From assembly GCF_014850955.1 (NCBI RefSeq), contig NZ_JACXSS010000001.1:3906001-3970000 (forward strand): DNA of 64,000 nucleotides. Reading direction: 5' to 3'. Below the pieces are notes generated by a model. It saw only the letters and a list, made by a program, of their open reading frames with translations, searched no databases and was not told where the DNA came from. Shown piece after piece: positions 17,448 through 26,819 of this stretch (positions within the stretch are counted from its first letter, which is position 1; each line of letters begins with the position of its first letter). The stretch is from Methylomonas albis (GTDB lineage: Bacteria > Pseudomonadota > Gammaproteobacteria > Methylococcales > Methylomonadaceae). Made by a program: the position numbers and the translations under genes.

Positions 17448-18029
17448 ATGCGCACCACACTGGTTTACCTGATGCTGTTTTTATTCTCAACCCTTTCATT
17501 TGCAACAGAAAATAAAATGTCCAACACACATAGCAAAGTCAAATTAACCACTTCACTGGGCGACGTCGTCATTCAACTGGAAGACGAAAAATCGCCGGTT
17601 TCCGCTGCCAACTTTCTGGCTTATGTGAAACAGGGGTTTTATTCCGGCACCATTTTTCATCGGGTAATCCCAGGCTTTATGGCCCAAGGCGGCGGTTTCG
17701 ATGGCTCTTTTAATCAGAAAGAAACTAATGCACCCATCAAGAACGAAGCTGACAATGGCCTAAAAAACAAACGCGGCACTTTGGCCATGGCTCGCACCAA
17801 CGATCCGAATTCGGCTACCGCTCAATTTTTTATCAATTACAAAGATAACTCGTTTCTGGACCACACCAGCCCAAGCCCCAGCGGCTGGGGTTACGCGGTA
17901 TTCGGTGAAGTTGTCGAAGGCATGGACGTAGTAGATGCAATGGCCAAACAGGCCACCGCCAACCGCGGTCCGCATCAGGATGTACCTAAAACCGACATCG
18001 TGATCGAGAAAGCCGAAGTTATCGAATAA
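17448..18029 (+). CDS. Cyclophilin-type peptidyl-prolyl isomerase, exported
   Basis: This 193-residue protein has a signal peptide ([19 protein letters not shown]) and a cyclophilin domain. The active-site region [13 protein letters not shown] and the [18 protein letters not shown] stretch are both conserved. It speeds proline isomerisation, probably in the periplasm. The ATG at 17448 is preferred because GGAG lies 6 bases upstream; the ATG at 17436 overlaps that site. It is divergent from cysS and is followed 48 bases later by lpxH. Confidence 0.92.
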   Translation: MRTTLVYLMLFLFSTLSFATENKMSNTHSKVKLTTSLGDVVIQLEDEKSPVSAANFLAYVKQGFYSGTIFHRVIPGFMAQGGGFDGSFNQKETNAPIKNEADNGLKNKRGTLAMARTNDPNSATAQFFINYKDNSFLDHTSPSPSGWGYAVFGEVVEGMDVVDAMAKQATANRGPHQDVPKTDIVIEKAEVIE

Positions 18030-18077
18030 GGATTAGCGGTTTCCGCCGCATGCCGGCGGAAACCGCTGCTGCTAATC

Positions 18078-18803
18078 GTGAAACAAGACGTACTCTTCAT
18101 ATCCGACCTGCATCTGGCGCTGGAAAAACCGGAGATCACCCGGCGTTTCTTAAGCTTTTTGCAGCACCGCGCCATCAAAGCAAAATCGCTCTACATCCTT
18201 GGCGATTTGTTCGATGCCTGGATTGGCGACGACGACAATACTCGGCCTATTCCGGCCATCAAAAAAGCGCTCAAACAACTTGCCGACTCCGGTACTGATA
18301 TTTTTCTGCTGCAGGGCAACCGCGATTTTCTGCTCGGCCAAGATTTCTGTAAGGAAACCGGTATCCGCTTGCTGGACGAATATGCGCCGATTGAATTGGA
18401 CGGACAGCGGATCTTGCTGACCCACGGCGATTTGTTGTGTAGCGACGACTTAGCCTATCAAGCATTCCGGATCAAATCGCACAGTACGGCATGGCAACGA
18501 AATGTGCTGTCAAAACCCTTGTGGTTGCGGCTAATAGCGGCACGTTGGTACCGATTCCGCAGTTATTATCACAAACGCGGCAAAACCCTGGACATTATGG
18601 ATGTCAATCAAGATACGGTGTTCGAATCCCTACGAAAATATACCTGCCATACATTGATTCATGGACACACACATCGGCCAAATCTACACGAGTTCACGCT
18701 AGACGGCATGCCGGCAAAACGTTACGTACTGGCGGATTGGAAACAAGATGGGGCGGAAATTTTATGCTGGAAAAACAACAACTTTAAAACAGAAACGGTT
18801 TAG
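18078..18803 (+). CDS. lpxH: UDP-2,3-diacylglucosamine diphosphatase
   Basis: This 241-residue calcineurin-like phosphoesterase removes UMP from UDP-2,3-diacylglucosamine in lipid A synthesis at the inner membrane. The metal-binding motifs DLHL (near 10), GDLFDAW (near 40), GNRD (near 78), THGD (near 115) and HGHTH (near 196) are all present in order. The start is a GTG and the ribosome site is weak. It follows the cyclophilin gene, a pairing common in gammaproteobacteria. Confidence 0.95.
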   Translation: MKQDVLFISDLHLALEKPEITRRFLSFLQHRAIKAKSLYILGDLFDAWIGDDDNTRPIPAIKKALKQLADSGTDIFLLQGNRDFLLGQDFCKETGIRLLDEYAPIELDGQRILLTHGDLLCSDDLAYQAFRIKSHSTAWQRNVLSKPLWLRLIAARWYRFRSYYHKRGKTLDIMDVNQDTVFESLRKYTCHTLIHGHTHRPNLHEFTLDGMPAKRYVLADWKQDGAEILCWKNNNFKTETV

Positions 18804-19128
18804 TCTTACAGCCCTAAAAAAACCGGTAGCATTTTAACCGAGCCCGGTAATCAGCGATTTTTGATTGCAAACCACGCCACGCATCGCTATCAGACACTAC
18901 CGGAAATTGTATCTCTATCTCCGCTGATGCAGACAGAATAGAAACCAACTAGTTCACTCGGTATATAATTTCGCTCACTAACTACCATTCGAAATGTCCT
19001 AGATAAGCAAATACCGAGCAATTGCCAATGCATAGACAACCGTTAATTTACGATGCCCCCAGCATTCATGCTAAGTTAGGCTAAACTTTCCGAGTTGTGC
19101 CTATTAAGGCCCCATAACCCCACCAGCC
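18804..19128. other. Intergenic region with a possible sigma-70 promoter
   Basis: No coding frame is convincing here. A TATAAT hexamer inside GGTATATAATTTCG at about 18964 could be a -10 element for the protease gene at 19129, but no good -35 matches it. I see no strong hairpin with a T-run. Confidence 0.3.
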
Positions 19129-19905
19129 ATGAAAAACCAAACACTTTATCTCTTGGCGCTATTGATCGGATTATCCACCATCGCCACAAGCCATGCCGAT
19201 GAAGTTAACCTCCCCGACATTCTTGCTCGCATCAAGCCCGGAATTGTAGCCATCGGCACCTACATGCCGACACGGAACCCGCGCGCGGTTTTCTTGGGCA
19301 CTGGATTCGCTGTTGCCGATGGCAGAAAAGTGATCACCAACGCTCACGTGACGGCAAAAAAACTAGACGATGAACACCTCGAGCGTTATGCCGTGTTTTA
19401 TAGGCATGAGCACAAAGAGCAAATGCAAATTGCCGAACTGGCCGTGACAGACGACGACCACGATCTAGCACTGTTAAGGGTAGATGGGGGAGCATTACCA
19501 GCACTCGAAATCGGTGACTCATTGAGAGTACGGGAGGGCGAACAATATGCATTTACCGGCTATCCGATAGGCATGGTGCTAGGCTTGTATCCAGTCACTC
19601 ACCGCAGCATTATTGCGGCGATTTCACCCAACGCGATACCGGCAATCGCTACTCGACAGTTGAATGTCAACATGCTGAAACGGCTACAAACCCCTTTCGA
19701 TGTGTTCCAATTAGACGCTACCGCCTATCCCGGCAACAGCGGCAGCCCCTTGTACGACACCAATTCCGGAAAAGTTATAGGTATCATTAACAAGGTCTTT
19801 GTACAGGGCAGTAAAGAAAATGCAATATCCAATCCCAGCGGTATCACCTACGCAATACCCGCAGAACATATCAAGACGCTTCTAGACCAGAATATCGTCA
19901 AATAG
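19129..19905 (+). CDS. Trypsin-like serine protease, secreted
   Basis: This 258-residue S1-type protease has a signal peptide (residues 1-23). The catalytic triad is visible: His73 in TNAHV, Asp112 in DDHDLALL, and Ser204 in PGNSGSP. There is no PDZ domain, so it is shorter than DegP/DegS. It ends 31 bases before the EpsB-like sugar transferase gene in the same direction, so it is probably part of that operon and may process or check surface proteins. Substrate unknown. Confidence 0.87.
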   Translation: MKNQTLYLLALLIGLSTIATSHADEVNLPDILARIKPGIVAIGTYMPTRNPRAVFLGTGFAVADGRKVITNAHVTAKKLDDEHLERYAVFYRHEHKEQMQIAELAVTDDDHDLALLRVDGGALPALEIGDSLRVREGEQYAFTGYPIGMVLGLYPVTHRSIIAAISPNAIPAIATRQLNVNMLKRLQTPFDVFQLDATAYPGNSGSPLYDTNSGKVIGIINKVFVQGSKENAISNPSGITYAIPAEHIKTLLDQNIVK

Positions 19906-19936
19906 TTATTATTCAGGAGTTAAGCGGTAACCTTAT

Positions 19937-21325
19937 ATGATAAGAATTTTTCGACATTACATTTCCACTGCCTATCTTTGGCTGCTCATGGCGGAATCGC
20001 TAGTGTTTTATCTAGCGATGTATTGTGGAGCAGGCTTAAGGTTTTTATATACGGCATCCTGGTATACCCAAGCCGAGCTTGCAGCTTCTGCTGCGGTTTT
20101 TTCTATTACGTTAATTGCCAGCTGCTCCGGCTTAGGCTTATACAGAAAAACATTGGACAAAGAAGAATACAATATTTTACAACGTATTAGTTTCAGCTTT
20201 GCCCTCGCGGTTTTTATACTGGCTTTCATCTATTACATCATTCCAGACTTGATGCTAGCACGTAGCGTCTTGATTTCCGCGATTATCTTTTCTTTTGTTG
20301 GCTTGCTATTAACCCGCTATTTGTTTTATCGCTTCGTCAATCTGGATAATTTAAAACGCAGAGTATTAGTGGTTGGTTGTGGTCAAAGAGCGGGCGAACT
20401 CAGCGTTGTCAACTCCAGCTATATTTACAAAGGCTTTGAAATCGTCGGCTACATCACGCTGGAAGATGAACCGATTAGCGTACCGCATGCGATAGCACTC
20501 AACGAAAAAATTAGGCTTACCGACATTGTAGAAGCCGCTAATGTCGATGAAATAGTTATTGCTGTCGATGATCGTAGAAAAAAACTACCTGTGGAAGAAC
20601 TGCTGGACATCAAAATGTCCGGCGTGCAAATTATGGATTTGCAAACCTTCTATGAAAGAGAACAGCGCCTGGTTTTTCTGGAGGCACTAAGCCCGAGCTG
20701 GCTGATGTTTTCCGATGGCTTTGTGAGTGGCGGACTACGCCCCATCGTAAAGCGCAGCTTTGATATTGTTGCCAGCTTGTTACTGCTTTCCGTAAGTTGG
20801 TGGCTGATGATTATCACCACGCTGGCAATCTATATCGAAAGCGGCTTCGGCGCACCAGTTTTTTATCGGCAAAAACGTGTCGGCTATCGAGACATACCCT
20901 TTGATGTCATCAAGTTTCGCAGTATGCGTATCGATGCCGAAAAAAATGGCGCGCAGTGGGCTAGCCAAACGGATGATCGCGTGACTCGCGTCGGTAAAGT
21001 GATTCGTAAATACCGGATAGACGAGTTACCACAACTGCTAAATGTATTAAAAGGCGATATGAGCTTTGTCGGCCCGCGCCCGGAAAGACCCGAATTCGTT
21101 AAAGGTTTCGAAGAGAACATTCCGTACTACAAAGAACGACATAGGGTAAAACCCGGCATCACGGGATGGGCGCAGCTCTGTTATCCCTACGGCGCGAGCG
21201 AATACGATACCCGGCAAAAACTACAATTCGATTTGTATTACGTCAAAAATTATAGTTTGTTTCTGGACTTGACGATAATGCTTAGCACCGTGGAAGTAAT
21301 TTTGTGGGGCAAGGGAGCTAGATAA
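19937..21325 (+). CDS. Undecaprenyl-phosphate sugar transferase, EpsB-like, exosortase-associated type
   Basis: This 462-residue membrane enzyme starts exopolysaccharide repeat synthesis by loading a sugar phosphate on undecaprenyl phosphate. Four to five N-terminal hydrophobic helices (10-135) precede a CoA-binding-like Rossmann region (140-250, [12 protein letters not shown]), a reentrant hydrophobic helix (about 275-300), and the catalytic bacterial sugar transferase domain with [24 protein letters not shown] and RPERPEF. The overall layout fits the XrtA/PEP-CTERM-associated family (TIGR03013 by recollection). It is the first sugar-transfer step of the cluster. Confidence 0.9.
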   Translation: MIRIFRHYISTAYLWLLMAESLVFYLAMYCGAGLRFLYTASWYTQAELAASAAVFSITLIASCSGLGLYRKTLDKEEYNILQRISFSFALAVFILAFIYYIIPDLMLARSVLISAIIFSFVGLLLTRYLFYRFVNLDNLKRRVLVVGCGQRAGELSVVNSSYIYKGFEIVGYITLEDEPISVPHAIALNEKIRLTDIVEAANVDEIVIAVDDRRKKLPVEELLDIKMSGVQIMDLQTFYEREQRLVFLEALSPSWLMFSDGFVSGGLRPIVKRSFDIVASLLLLSVSWWLMIITTLAIYIESGFGAPVFYRQKRVGYRDIPFDVIKFRSMRIDAEKNGAQWASQTDDRVTRVGKVIRKYRIDELPQLLNVLKGDMSFVGPRPERPEFVKGFEENIPYYKERHRVKPGITGWAQLCYPYGASEYDTRQKLQFDLYYVKNYSLFLDLTIMLSTVEVILWGKGAR

Positions 21326-21497
21326 CTTAGCACCTTAGCAAGCACAGAAACAGCTATGAGCATCACACCTTAAAACTCCATAGCTGGTCGCAGTTTTAAA
21401 CGTCGACAACACAGAAACATATCAAAAAACTGACTGGACCCCAGGCCAGCTGAATACCTCTGATCTGGCAAATTTACTAACATCTAGCGAGGTGCAC

Positions 21498-22565
21498 GTG
21501 GCCAACTGTAAGCAGTGCTTAATTTCCGATGCGGTACCCGATATCACGTTGGACGCAGATCGCGTTTGTAATCTTTGTCGTGATTTCAATCCTCAAGACC
21601 AAATACGAGAGGAAGAGAGCCGCAAAGAGCGAGAGCTTGACCTGGAAAAGGCGCTGCGAGAGTGCAGGAATCAAGCGGAATATGACTGCCTAGTGCCGGT
21701 TAGCGGCGGTAAGGATAGCCTTTATTTGGTCTACAAATTAAAAGTCGAATACGGCCTAAAAGTCCTGGCATTTACCACGGATATTAATATTCCCGCCATT
21801 GCCTGGGATAATATCCGACGCACACTCAGCAAACTGGATATCGACCACTTGGTATATCGCCCGTCGGATAAGTTCTACCAAAAGGCTTTTCGTTACCTCT
21901 TAAAAAATCAAGAACCGAGAGGCGCGGTCTATACAGTATCGTATGTCTATGCCCCCTTATTTGAAGGCGATGCGATCAAACTCGCCCTCCAAAAGAATAT
22001 ACCGTTAATTCTGGCAGGATACTCGCCTGGGCAACCTGAGCCGGAAAGAATGCTTTACGAATTCTCCAGAAAACTAATTTGCGAAGTTGACTGGACACCG
22101 CCGGCATTGAAAACGTGCGGCGAATTCGATGAACAAGAATTGTCGCGCTTCTTCAATCCTAATAATTATCCCAAAGGCACCGAATTTCCACGCTATTTAG
22201 CCCCTTATCATGCCTGGAAATATAACCAAGAAGAGGTGATGCGAAAAGTCGTCGAATTGGGCTTGGTTAAGTCAAATAAACACGCCAGCCCTATTTTCAG
22301 CAACTACCCAATCAATTGGTTGCTAATGTATTCCGACTTGAAGCACTTTGGCTACAATCCGTATTTACCAGAGTTCGCCGCTTTAATTCGCGAGGGTAAA
22401 GCCAATATTAAAGAATGGAAAATTTTGATCCCGCTAGTCGACTTTATGATCAAAAACAAGGTCTTGTTGGGTAAGGATGCAAGAAGTAGTCTAAATTGGT
22501 TGGAAATGTCCGAGCACGAACTGGCTATCACCCAGCCTAAAGGAGTTTACGACCCGCCTGTATGA
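21498..22565 (+). CDS. WbpG/WbuX-like PP-loop N-acetyl sugar amidotransferase
   Basis: This roughly 355-residue ATP pyrophosphatase has paired zinc-type cysteines at the N-terminus (CKQC and CNLC) and the PP-loop SGGKDS near residue 70. This architecture matches the N-acetyl sugar amidotransferase family that installs amidino groups on surface sugars. Those enzymes normally use ammonia from HisH/HisF homologues, and none is encoded here. The start is a GTG at 21498 with GAGG five bases upstream; another GTG at 21492 is in frame but overlaps that site. It lies 16 bases before the acyl-activating enzyme gene. Confidence 0.8.
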   Translation: MANCKQCLISDAVPDITLDADRVCNLCRDFNPQDQIREEESRKERELDLEKALRECRNQAEYDCLVPVSGGKDSLYLVYKLKVEYGLKVLAFTTDINIPAIAWDNIRRTLSKLDIDHLVYRPSDKFYQKAFRYLLKNQEPRGAVYTVSYVYAPLFEGDAIKLALQKNIPLILAGYSPGQPEPERMLYEFSRKLICEVDWTPPALKTCGEFDEQELSRFFNPNNYPKGTEFPRYLAPYHAWKYNQEEVMRKVVELGLVKSNKHASPIFSNYPINWLLMYSDLKHFGYNPYLPEFAALIREGKANIKEWKILIPLVDFMIKNKVLLGKDARSSLNWLEMSEHELAITQPKGVYDPPV

Positions 22566-22581
22566 CTGAAAAGGAAACTGT

Positions 22582-24369
22582 ATGAGTAGATATAAGACGC
22601 TTCCCGGTTTATTAAAACTCAAAGCGCACGAAAATCCGGATGACCTGGCGCATTGGTTTCACGATACTGAGGGCACCTGGCGCCCGGTAAGTAATTTAGA
22701 GTTTTATCGGGAAGTGCTGGATTTATCCTGGAAATTGAAAGCTCTTGGCGTAGAAAAAAACCAAGCCGTAGCGATTATGGCCACCACCTCGCACTATTGG
22801 GAATCGATACATCATGCCATTTTATCATTAGGCGGGATTGTGGTCGGCATCGATCCTAACGACAATCCAGAGCAATTAAGCACTATAGTAAAAATTGCAA
22901 ATATTAAAATCCTGGTGATAGACCGCGTTGAATATTGGCATAAGTTTAACAACCTAAGCCAATTCGAAACTATTATTGCGTTTAATTGTGCTCCAACTGA
23001 GAATCAGGCAAATACACTCAAATTTATAAGCACTCCCAACACAACAAACGGCACACTCAACGACACTCCGCAACCAGATATTCTTCAGCCTTCGGATGTT
23101 GCTACCATTATCTTCACTTCAGGCACCACGGGGATACCAAAAGGTATCGCCTATCGGCACGATCAAATTATTGCCGCTATAAATGCGCTGTTGTTGACGT
23201 ATCCAGAAGTAAGTCATCAGCCGTGTCATTTAGTTTGTTGGCTGCCTCTTTCCAATCTTTTTCAACGCATTGTGAACTTATGCGCATTAGCTGGCCAAGC
23301 CGAAGTGTACTTCGTGGAACAGCCACAAAAAATCATCGAATACCTGCCAATAATCAATCCGCATATTTTTGTAGCTGTACCACGTTTTTACGAAAAGCTT
23401 TATCAAGGATTTGAAGCTAAATTAAACCAACAACCTCGGTTCATTGCTCAATGTCTTCGCTATTGCCTAAAAAGGGGGGAAAGTCAAACGATTGTCGGCT
23501 CGTTCTTCAGGACAGCCAATCGCCAAATTTTTAAATCATTTACCGCCCTTTTTGGCAAAAATCTACGTTACATGGTGAGTGGCTCTGCAGCCATACCCCT
23601 ATGGCTGTTAAAGCGTTACCAAGCCATGGGACTCTTGATTTTAGAGGCTTATGGCCTAAGTGAAAACGTAGTGCCGATAGCCGCCAATCGATTTTCAGAG
23701 TATCGATTCGGCACAGTCGGCAAAGCTTTACCGAGCAATATTGTAACACTGGCGGAAGATGGGGAATTATTGGTGAAAGGACCCGGCGCTTTTGAAGGCT
23801 ACCTTGGCGACCAGCAAACCGAACGAAGTCTCGATATATCAAAACACCTTCAGACTGGAGACTACGCGAAAATCGATGCGAAAGGGTTTATAAGCCTAAC
23901 CGGACGCAAATCCGAGGTTTTTAAAACATCAACTGGTAGAAAAATAGCGCCCGTTGAAATCGAGAGCCTCCTTCAGAACGACCCTAGGATAGAGCAGGCC
24001 GTAATTTTTGGAGAAAGCCGAAAATTTTTAGTTGCCCTAACTACCATCGTAAACTCTCGGCCTGCCGATGATTCCGACGCCGTAAGCTATTCTCAGGGAT
24101 TGGCTATGGATTTGCCAAAATATTTGCGGGATTTACCTGAATACAAAAGGCCGGCAGGTGCAATTTTGAGTTTCAAGGCGTTCTCTATTGAGCACCTGGA
24201 GCTGACAGGCAACCTAAAACTAAGGCGTAAAAAAATCCAACAGAATTATGAGCAGTGGATAAATAGTCTCTACGAAGCATTAGCAGACCCTCAATCCGCG
24301 ATTCACAGCCAACCTCTAATGATTAGCCCGGACATTGTGTTAATCAAGCTTCAATGTCCGCAAGGTTAG
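22582..24369 (+). CDS. AMP-forming acyl-CoA synthetase (long-chain type)
   Basis: This 595-residue adenylate-forming ligase has the P-loop-like motif TSGTTGIPKG (179-188), the EAYGLSE motif near 355, and the TGDYAK...GRKSE hinge region near 430-450. It activates a carboxylic acid, probably a long-chain fatty acid, as acyl-AMP and then passes it to CoA or a carrier. Next is a thioester reductase-like SDR (33 bases away), so acyl-thioester reduction to an aldehyde or alcohol is possible. Nearby FeeM/LuxI-like acyltransferases could also use activated acyl groups. The substrate is not shown by the sequence. Confidence 0.88.
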   Translation: MSRYKTLPGLLKLKAHENPDDLAHWFHDTEGTWRPVSNLEFYREVLDLSWKLKALGVEKNQAVAIMATTSHYWESIHHAILSLGGIVVGIDPNDNPEQLSTIVKIANIKILVIDRVEYWHKFNNLSQFETIIAFNCAPTENQANTLKFISTPNTTNGTLNDTPQPDILQPSDVATIIFTSGTTGIPKGIAYRHDQIIAAINALLLTYPEVSHQPCHLVCWLPLSNLFQRIVNLCALAGQAEVYFVEQPQKIIEYLPIINPHIFVAVPRFYEKLYQGFEAKLNQQPRFIAQCLRYCLKRGESQTIVGSFFRTANRQIFKSFTALFGKNLRYMVSGSAAIPLWLLKRYQAMGLLILEAYGLSENVVPIAANRFSEYRFGTVGKALPSNIVTLAEDGELLVKGPGAFEGYLGDQQTERSLDISKHLQTGDYAKIDAKGFISLTGRKSEVFKTSTGRKIAPVEIESLLQNDPRIEQAVIFGESRKFLVALTTIVNSRPADDSDAVSYSQGLAMDLPKYLRDLPEYKRPAGAILSFKAFSIEHLELTGNLKLRRKKIQQNYEQWINSLYEALADPQSAIHSQPLMISPDIVLIKLQCPQG

Positions 24370-24402
24370 AGCACGATCACTACACTTACATAGGGTGTTT
24401 TA

Positions 24403-25524
24403 ATGGCAAAAAGATATTTCGTCACTGGAGCCACCGGTGCAATCGGCAGCGCACTGATTCCACTCTTACTCGAAGAACCTGACAGTCAAATTTGGCTATT
24501 AATACGCGGAAAGTCTTCCGAGCATTTAATGAAACGGCTAGAAGAGCTATTCGACTTTTGGGAAATGGCTGAGCCCCTGGCATTGGATGCGCGCAAACGA
24601 ATCTTCCCCTTACTTGGCGATACCGATCAAAACCAATTCGCTCTAGCTAACGAGCCGTATGCCAAGATCGCGCAACAATGCACGCATATTATTCATTGCG
24701 CCGGCGTAGTAAAAATGAATTTGCCGCTGGAGATAGCGAGACAACACGCGCTCGGTGCCGCCAAAAACATTGTCGAACTTGCGTTAGCTTGTAAGCAATC
24801 TGGCAACTTGCAAAAAATCGAATACGTCAGCACAGTTGGCGTCGGTGGAAAAATGCCGGGTATTTTGCCGGAAACGTGGATTACTAAACCCAGGGAATTT
24901 CATAACACTTACGAACAATCCAAGGCCGAAGCCGAAATCTATCTGCGAGACCAAATTGAGCAGCACCATTTACCGATTACCGTGCATAGGCCGAGCATGG
25001 TGGTAGGCGATTCAAAAACAGGCAAAATTATTCATCATCAGATTTTTTATCATATCTGTGAATTTTTGGCAGGACGTCGAACTTACGGTCTGTTGCCTAA
25101 TCTTGGCAACGCTAAATTAGATACGATACCGGTAGATTACGTCGCGAGCGTAATACAGTGGAGTTCGCTGCAACAAGATACCGCGGGGGAAATTTTCCAC
25201 CTTTGCTCCGGGCCGACTCAATCTATCCAGTTGGCCGAATTACAAACAATTGTCCGACATATGTTTAGATCACAGGGATTCAAAGTACCTGTGGTCATTC
25301 ACCTGCCAATCAGTTTATTTAACGCTGTGTTGAATTTCGTCGCACCCTGGTTCTCCGACAAACTGCAGCGCGCAGTGCGGGCCTTTCCATTTTTTCTCGA
25401 TTATTTAGCTGACGAAAACGGTTTCGATAATTCGCTAACGAATCAGACGTATAGTTGTCACCCACCTAGCCCTCTTGACTATCTCGCTACTGTGTTAACT
25501 GAATATCGACGGATTCAAAGGTAA
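24403..25524 (+). CDS. Thioester reductase-like SDR (fatty acyl reductase type)
   Basis: This 373-residue extended short-chain dehydrogenase has the NAD(P) motif TGATGAIG (8-15) and a Tyr-x3-Lys pair in TYEQSKAE near 170. The wide N-terminal spacing (LLIRGKSSEHLMKRLEEL) and overall form resemble the reductase domains of Lys2, carboxylic acid reductases and fatty acyl-CoA reductases. No carrier protein is encoded next to it. It is the last gene of the rightward series from the protease; the following 366 bases are non-coding. Confidence 0.82.
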   Translation: MAKRYFVTGATGAIGSALIPLLLEEPDSQIWLLIRGKSSEHLMKRLEELFDFWEMAEPLALDARKRIFPLLGDTDQNQFALANEPYAKIAQQCTHIIHCAGVVKMNLPLEIARQHALGAAKNIVELALACKQSGNLQKIEYVSTVGVGGKMPGILPETWITKPREFHNTYEQSKAEAEIYLRDQIEQHHLPITVHRPSMVVGDSKTGKIIHHQIFYHICEFLAGRRTYGLLPNLGNAKLDTIPVDYVASVIQWSSLQQDTAGEIFHLCSGPTQSIQLAELQTIVRHMFRSQGFKVPVVIHLPISLFNAVLNFVAPWFSDKLQRAVRAFPFFLDYLADENGFDNSLTNQTYSCHPPSPLDYLATVLTEYRRIQR

Positions 25525-25890
25525 TCCCCCTAAAAACAGCATTGCCTAAAAGTAGAATATTCTCGTAACAGACGGCGGAATAATGCTGAGTAGTTTTCTC
25601 TTTCATTGCTCCGTTCTCTCAAAAGTGAGAACCTCCAAGAAATCTGGGGCGATTCAGTGATGCGTAAAACAAAAAAAATGCCGCCCAATGCTTGTCAGCT
25701 TTTTTTACACTCAATAGTTCAATAAAGTTATGAAACACAACGCAACATATACAACCAACTGATTAGCATGAAAAATACATAAATGGCATTTTTTTTGCCT
25801 TCAATAATTTGTGTTAGCTTGAGTGATGATAAACACTCTTATCCTGACCATGCAATAATTTATTTCACTACTTTTTTTGAGAGATACGTC
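25525..25890. other. Intergenic region upstream of the PEP-CTERM gene
   Basis: AT-rich and without a convincing gene. It holds the sigma-54 promoter at 25784-25798 and a leader of about 80 bases. A small inverted repeat, GTTCTC-TCAAAAGT-GAGAAC at about 25613-25632, could be an activator site or part of a terminator for the upstream gene; it has no T-run. Confidence 0.4.
25784..25798 (+). promoter_or_regulatory. Sigma-54 promoter of the PEP-CTERM gene at 25891
   Basis: TGGCAT-N5-TTGC with exact GG-N10-GC spacing (GG 25785-25786, GC 25797-25798). The predicted start is near 25810, about 80 bases before the ATG. Exosortase-linked PEP-CTERM genes are often tied to the sigma-54-dependent PrsK/PrsR system, which fits. 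Confidence 0.7.
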
Positions 25891-26736
25891 ATGAAACTTA
25901 CTAAAACACAATTAGCAGGAATATTAACAGGGGCGCTTGCAATTTCGGGAGCAGCCTCTGCCGCTTCAGTCACTACAATTGATGGCATTACTACTGCAGT
26001 CGGTGGTTATTTAGACATTGGTACTCTTTATGAAGGCCAGGTCACTGGTGTGCCCGGCACAAATTATACGACTGCTATCTCAGCTGTTGGTCAGGAACTC
26101 GGGGGTATTGGCATTGTTGACGCACTAAAAACATCAGGAGGACAAACAGTTTGGTCGAATGGCCAGAATTCAATGGAATTGAGCATGCAATTTGGTGGAT
26201 TTAAAGTAGAAGCAATAAACACTATTGGTTCCGCTATCAATATCTTGTTCAGCGGCGGCTGGGCAAATTTCTACTCGCAAGCAGCAGGAACTTTTAATCC
26301 AAGTCTATTCCCAGCTGACCCGAATGCGGTGGCATCAGCTACAGCAGGAAACCTTTGGCTGAGCACAGTCGGGGCCACATCAAAACTTTGCGTAGCTGCT
26401 GACAACTGCGCCGGTGGCCTAGGTACTGCAATCACACTACAATCAACCATCCTTGCAGGAGACTTATTTAATATTGGCAGCGGCGTTGGTAATGGCTTTT
26501 TAGATATTTTTGGATCTGCACTAGCTAACTCATTATTCGATACCAACACCCAGCCAAGTGGTCAAGATATCGCTCTTGGATCCAGCTTCAATAGCCAAAG
26601 CAGCACCGGCTCTTTTTTTGCAAGCGGCAGTATGGACCTTAGAGGCACGGTTACTGTTCCCGAACCGACTTCAATAGCATTGTTAGGCATGGGAATATTA
26701 GCTTTTGGCTTAAACGGTCGTAAGCTTAAAGCTTAA
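25891..26736 (+). CDS. PEP-CTERM sorted exported protein
   Basis: This 281-residue protein has a signal peptide (MKLTKTQLAGILTGALAI..., ending ASA near residue 25) and a C-terminal sorting tag with VPEP, a hydrophobic helix (IALLGMGILAFGL) and a short basic tail (NGRKLKA). The mature part is rich in Gly, Ser, Asn and Thr with one Cys pair (LCVAADNCAG), typical of extracellular beta-rich proteins. The start at 25891 is chosen over an upstream frame start at 25783, which lies inside the promoter. It ends just before a strong terminator. It is probably anchored or released by an exosortase encoded elsewhere. Confidence 0.9.
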   Translation: MKLTKTQLAGILTGALAISGAASAASVTTIDGITTAVGGYLDIGTLYEGQVTGVPGTNYTTAISAVGQELGGIGIVDALKTSGGQTVWSNGQNSMELSMQFGGFKVEAINTIGSAINILFSGGWANFYSQAAGTFNPSLFPADPNAVASATAGNLWLSTVGATSKLCVAADNCAGGLGTAITLQSTILAGDLFNIGSGVGNGFLDIFGSALANSLFDTNTQPSGQDIALGSSFNSQSSTGSFFASGSMDLRGTVTVPEPTSIALLGMGILAFGLNGRKLKA

Positions 26737-26775
26737 AATACCACGCGCCATATTTAAATTCCAATATAACTAATG

Positions 26776-26808
26776 AGCCATTCAGTTTTTAAGCTGAATG
26801 GCTTTTTT
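26776..26808 (+). terminator. Rho-independent terminator of the PEP-CTERM gene
   Basis: A 10-bp perfect stem (AGCCATTCAG / CTGAATGGCT, 26776-26785 with 26794-26803) has an 8-base loop and runs into TTTTTT at 26803-26808. It ends 12 bases before the stop of the convergent ThiF-type gene; on the minus strand it lacks a T-run. Confidence 0.88.
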
Positions 26809-26819
26809 GCCATAAACAA

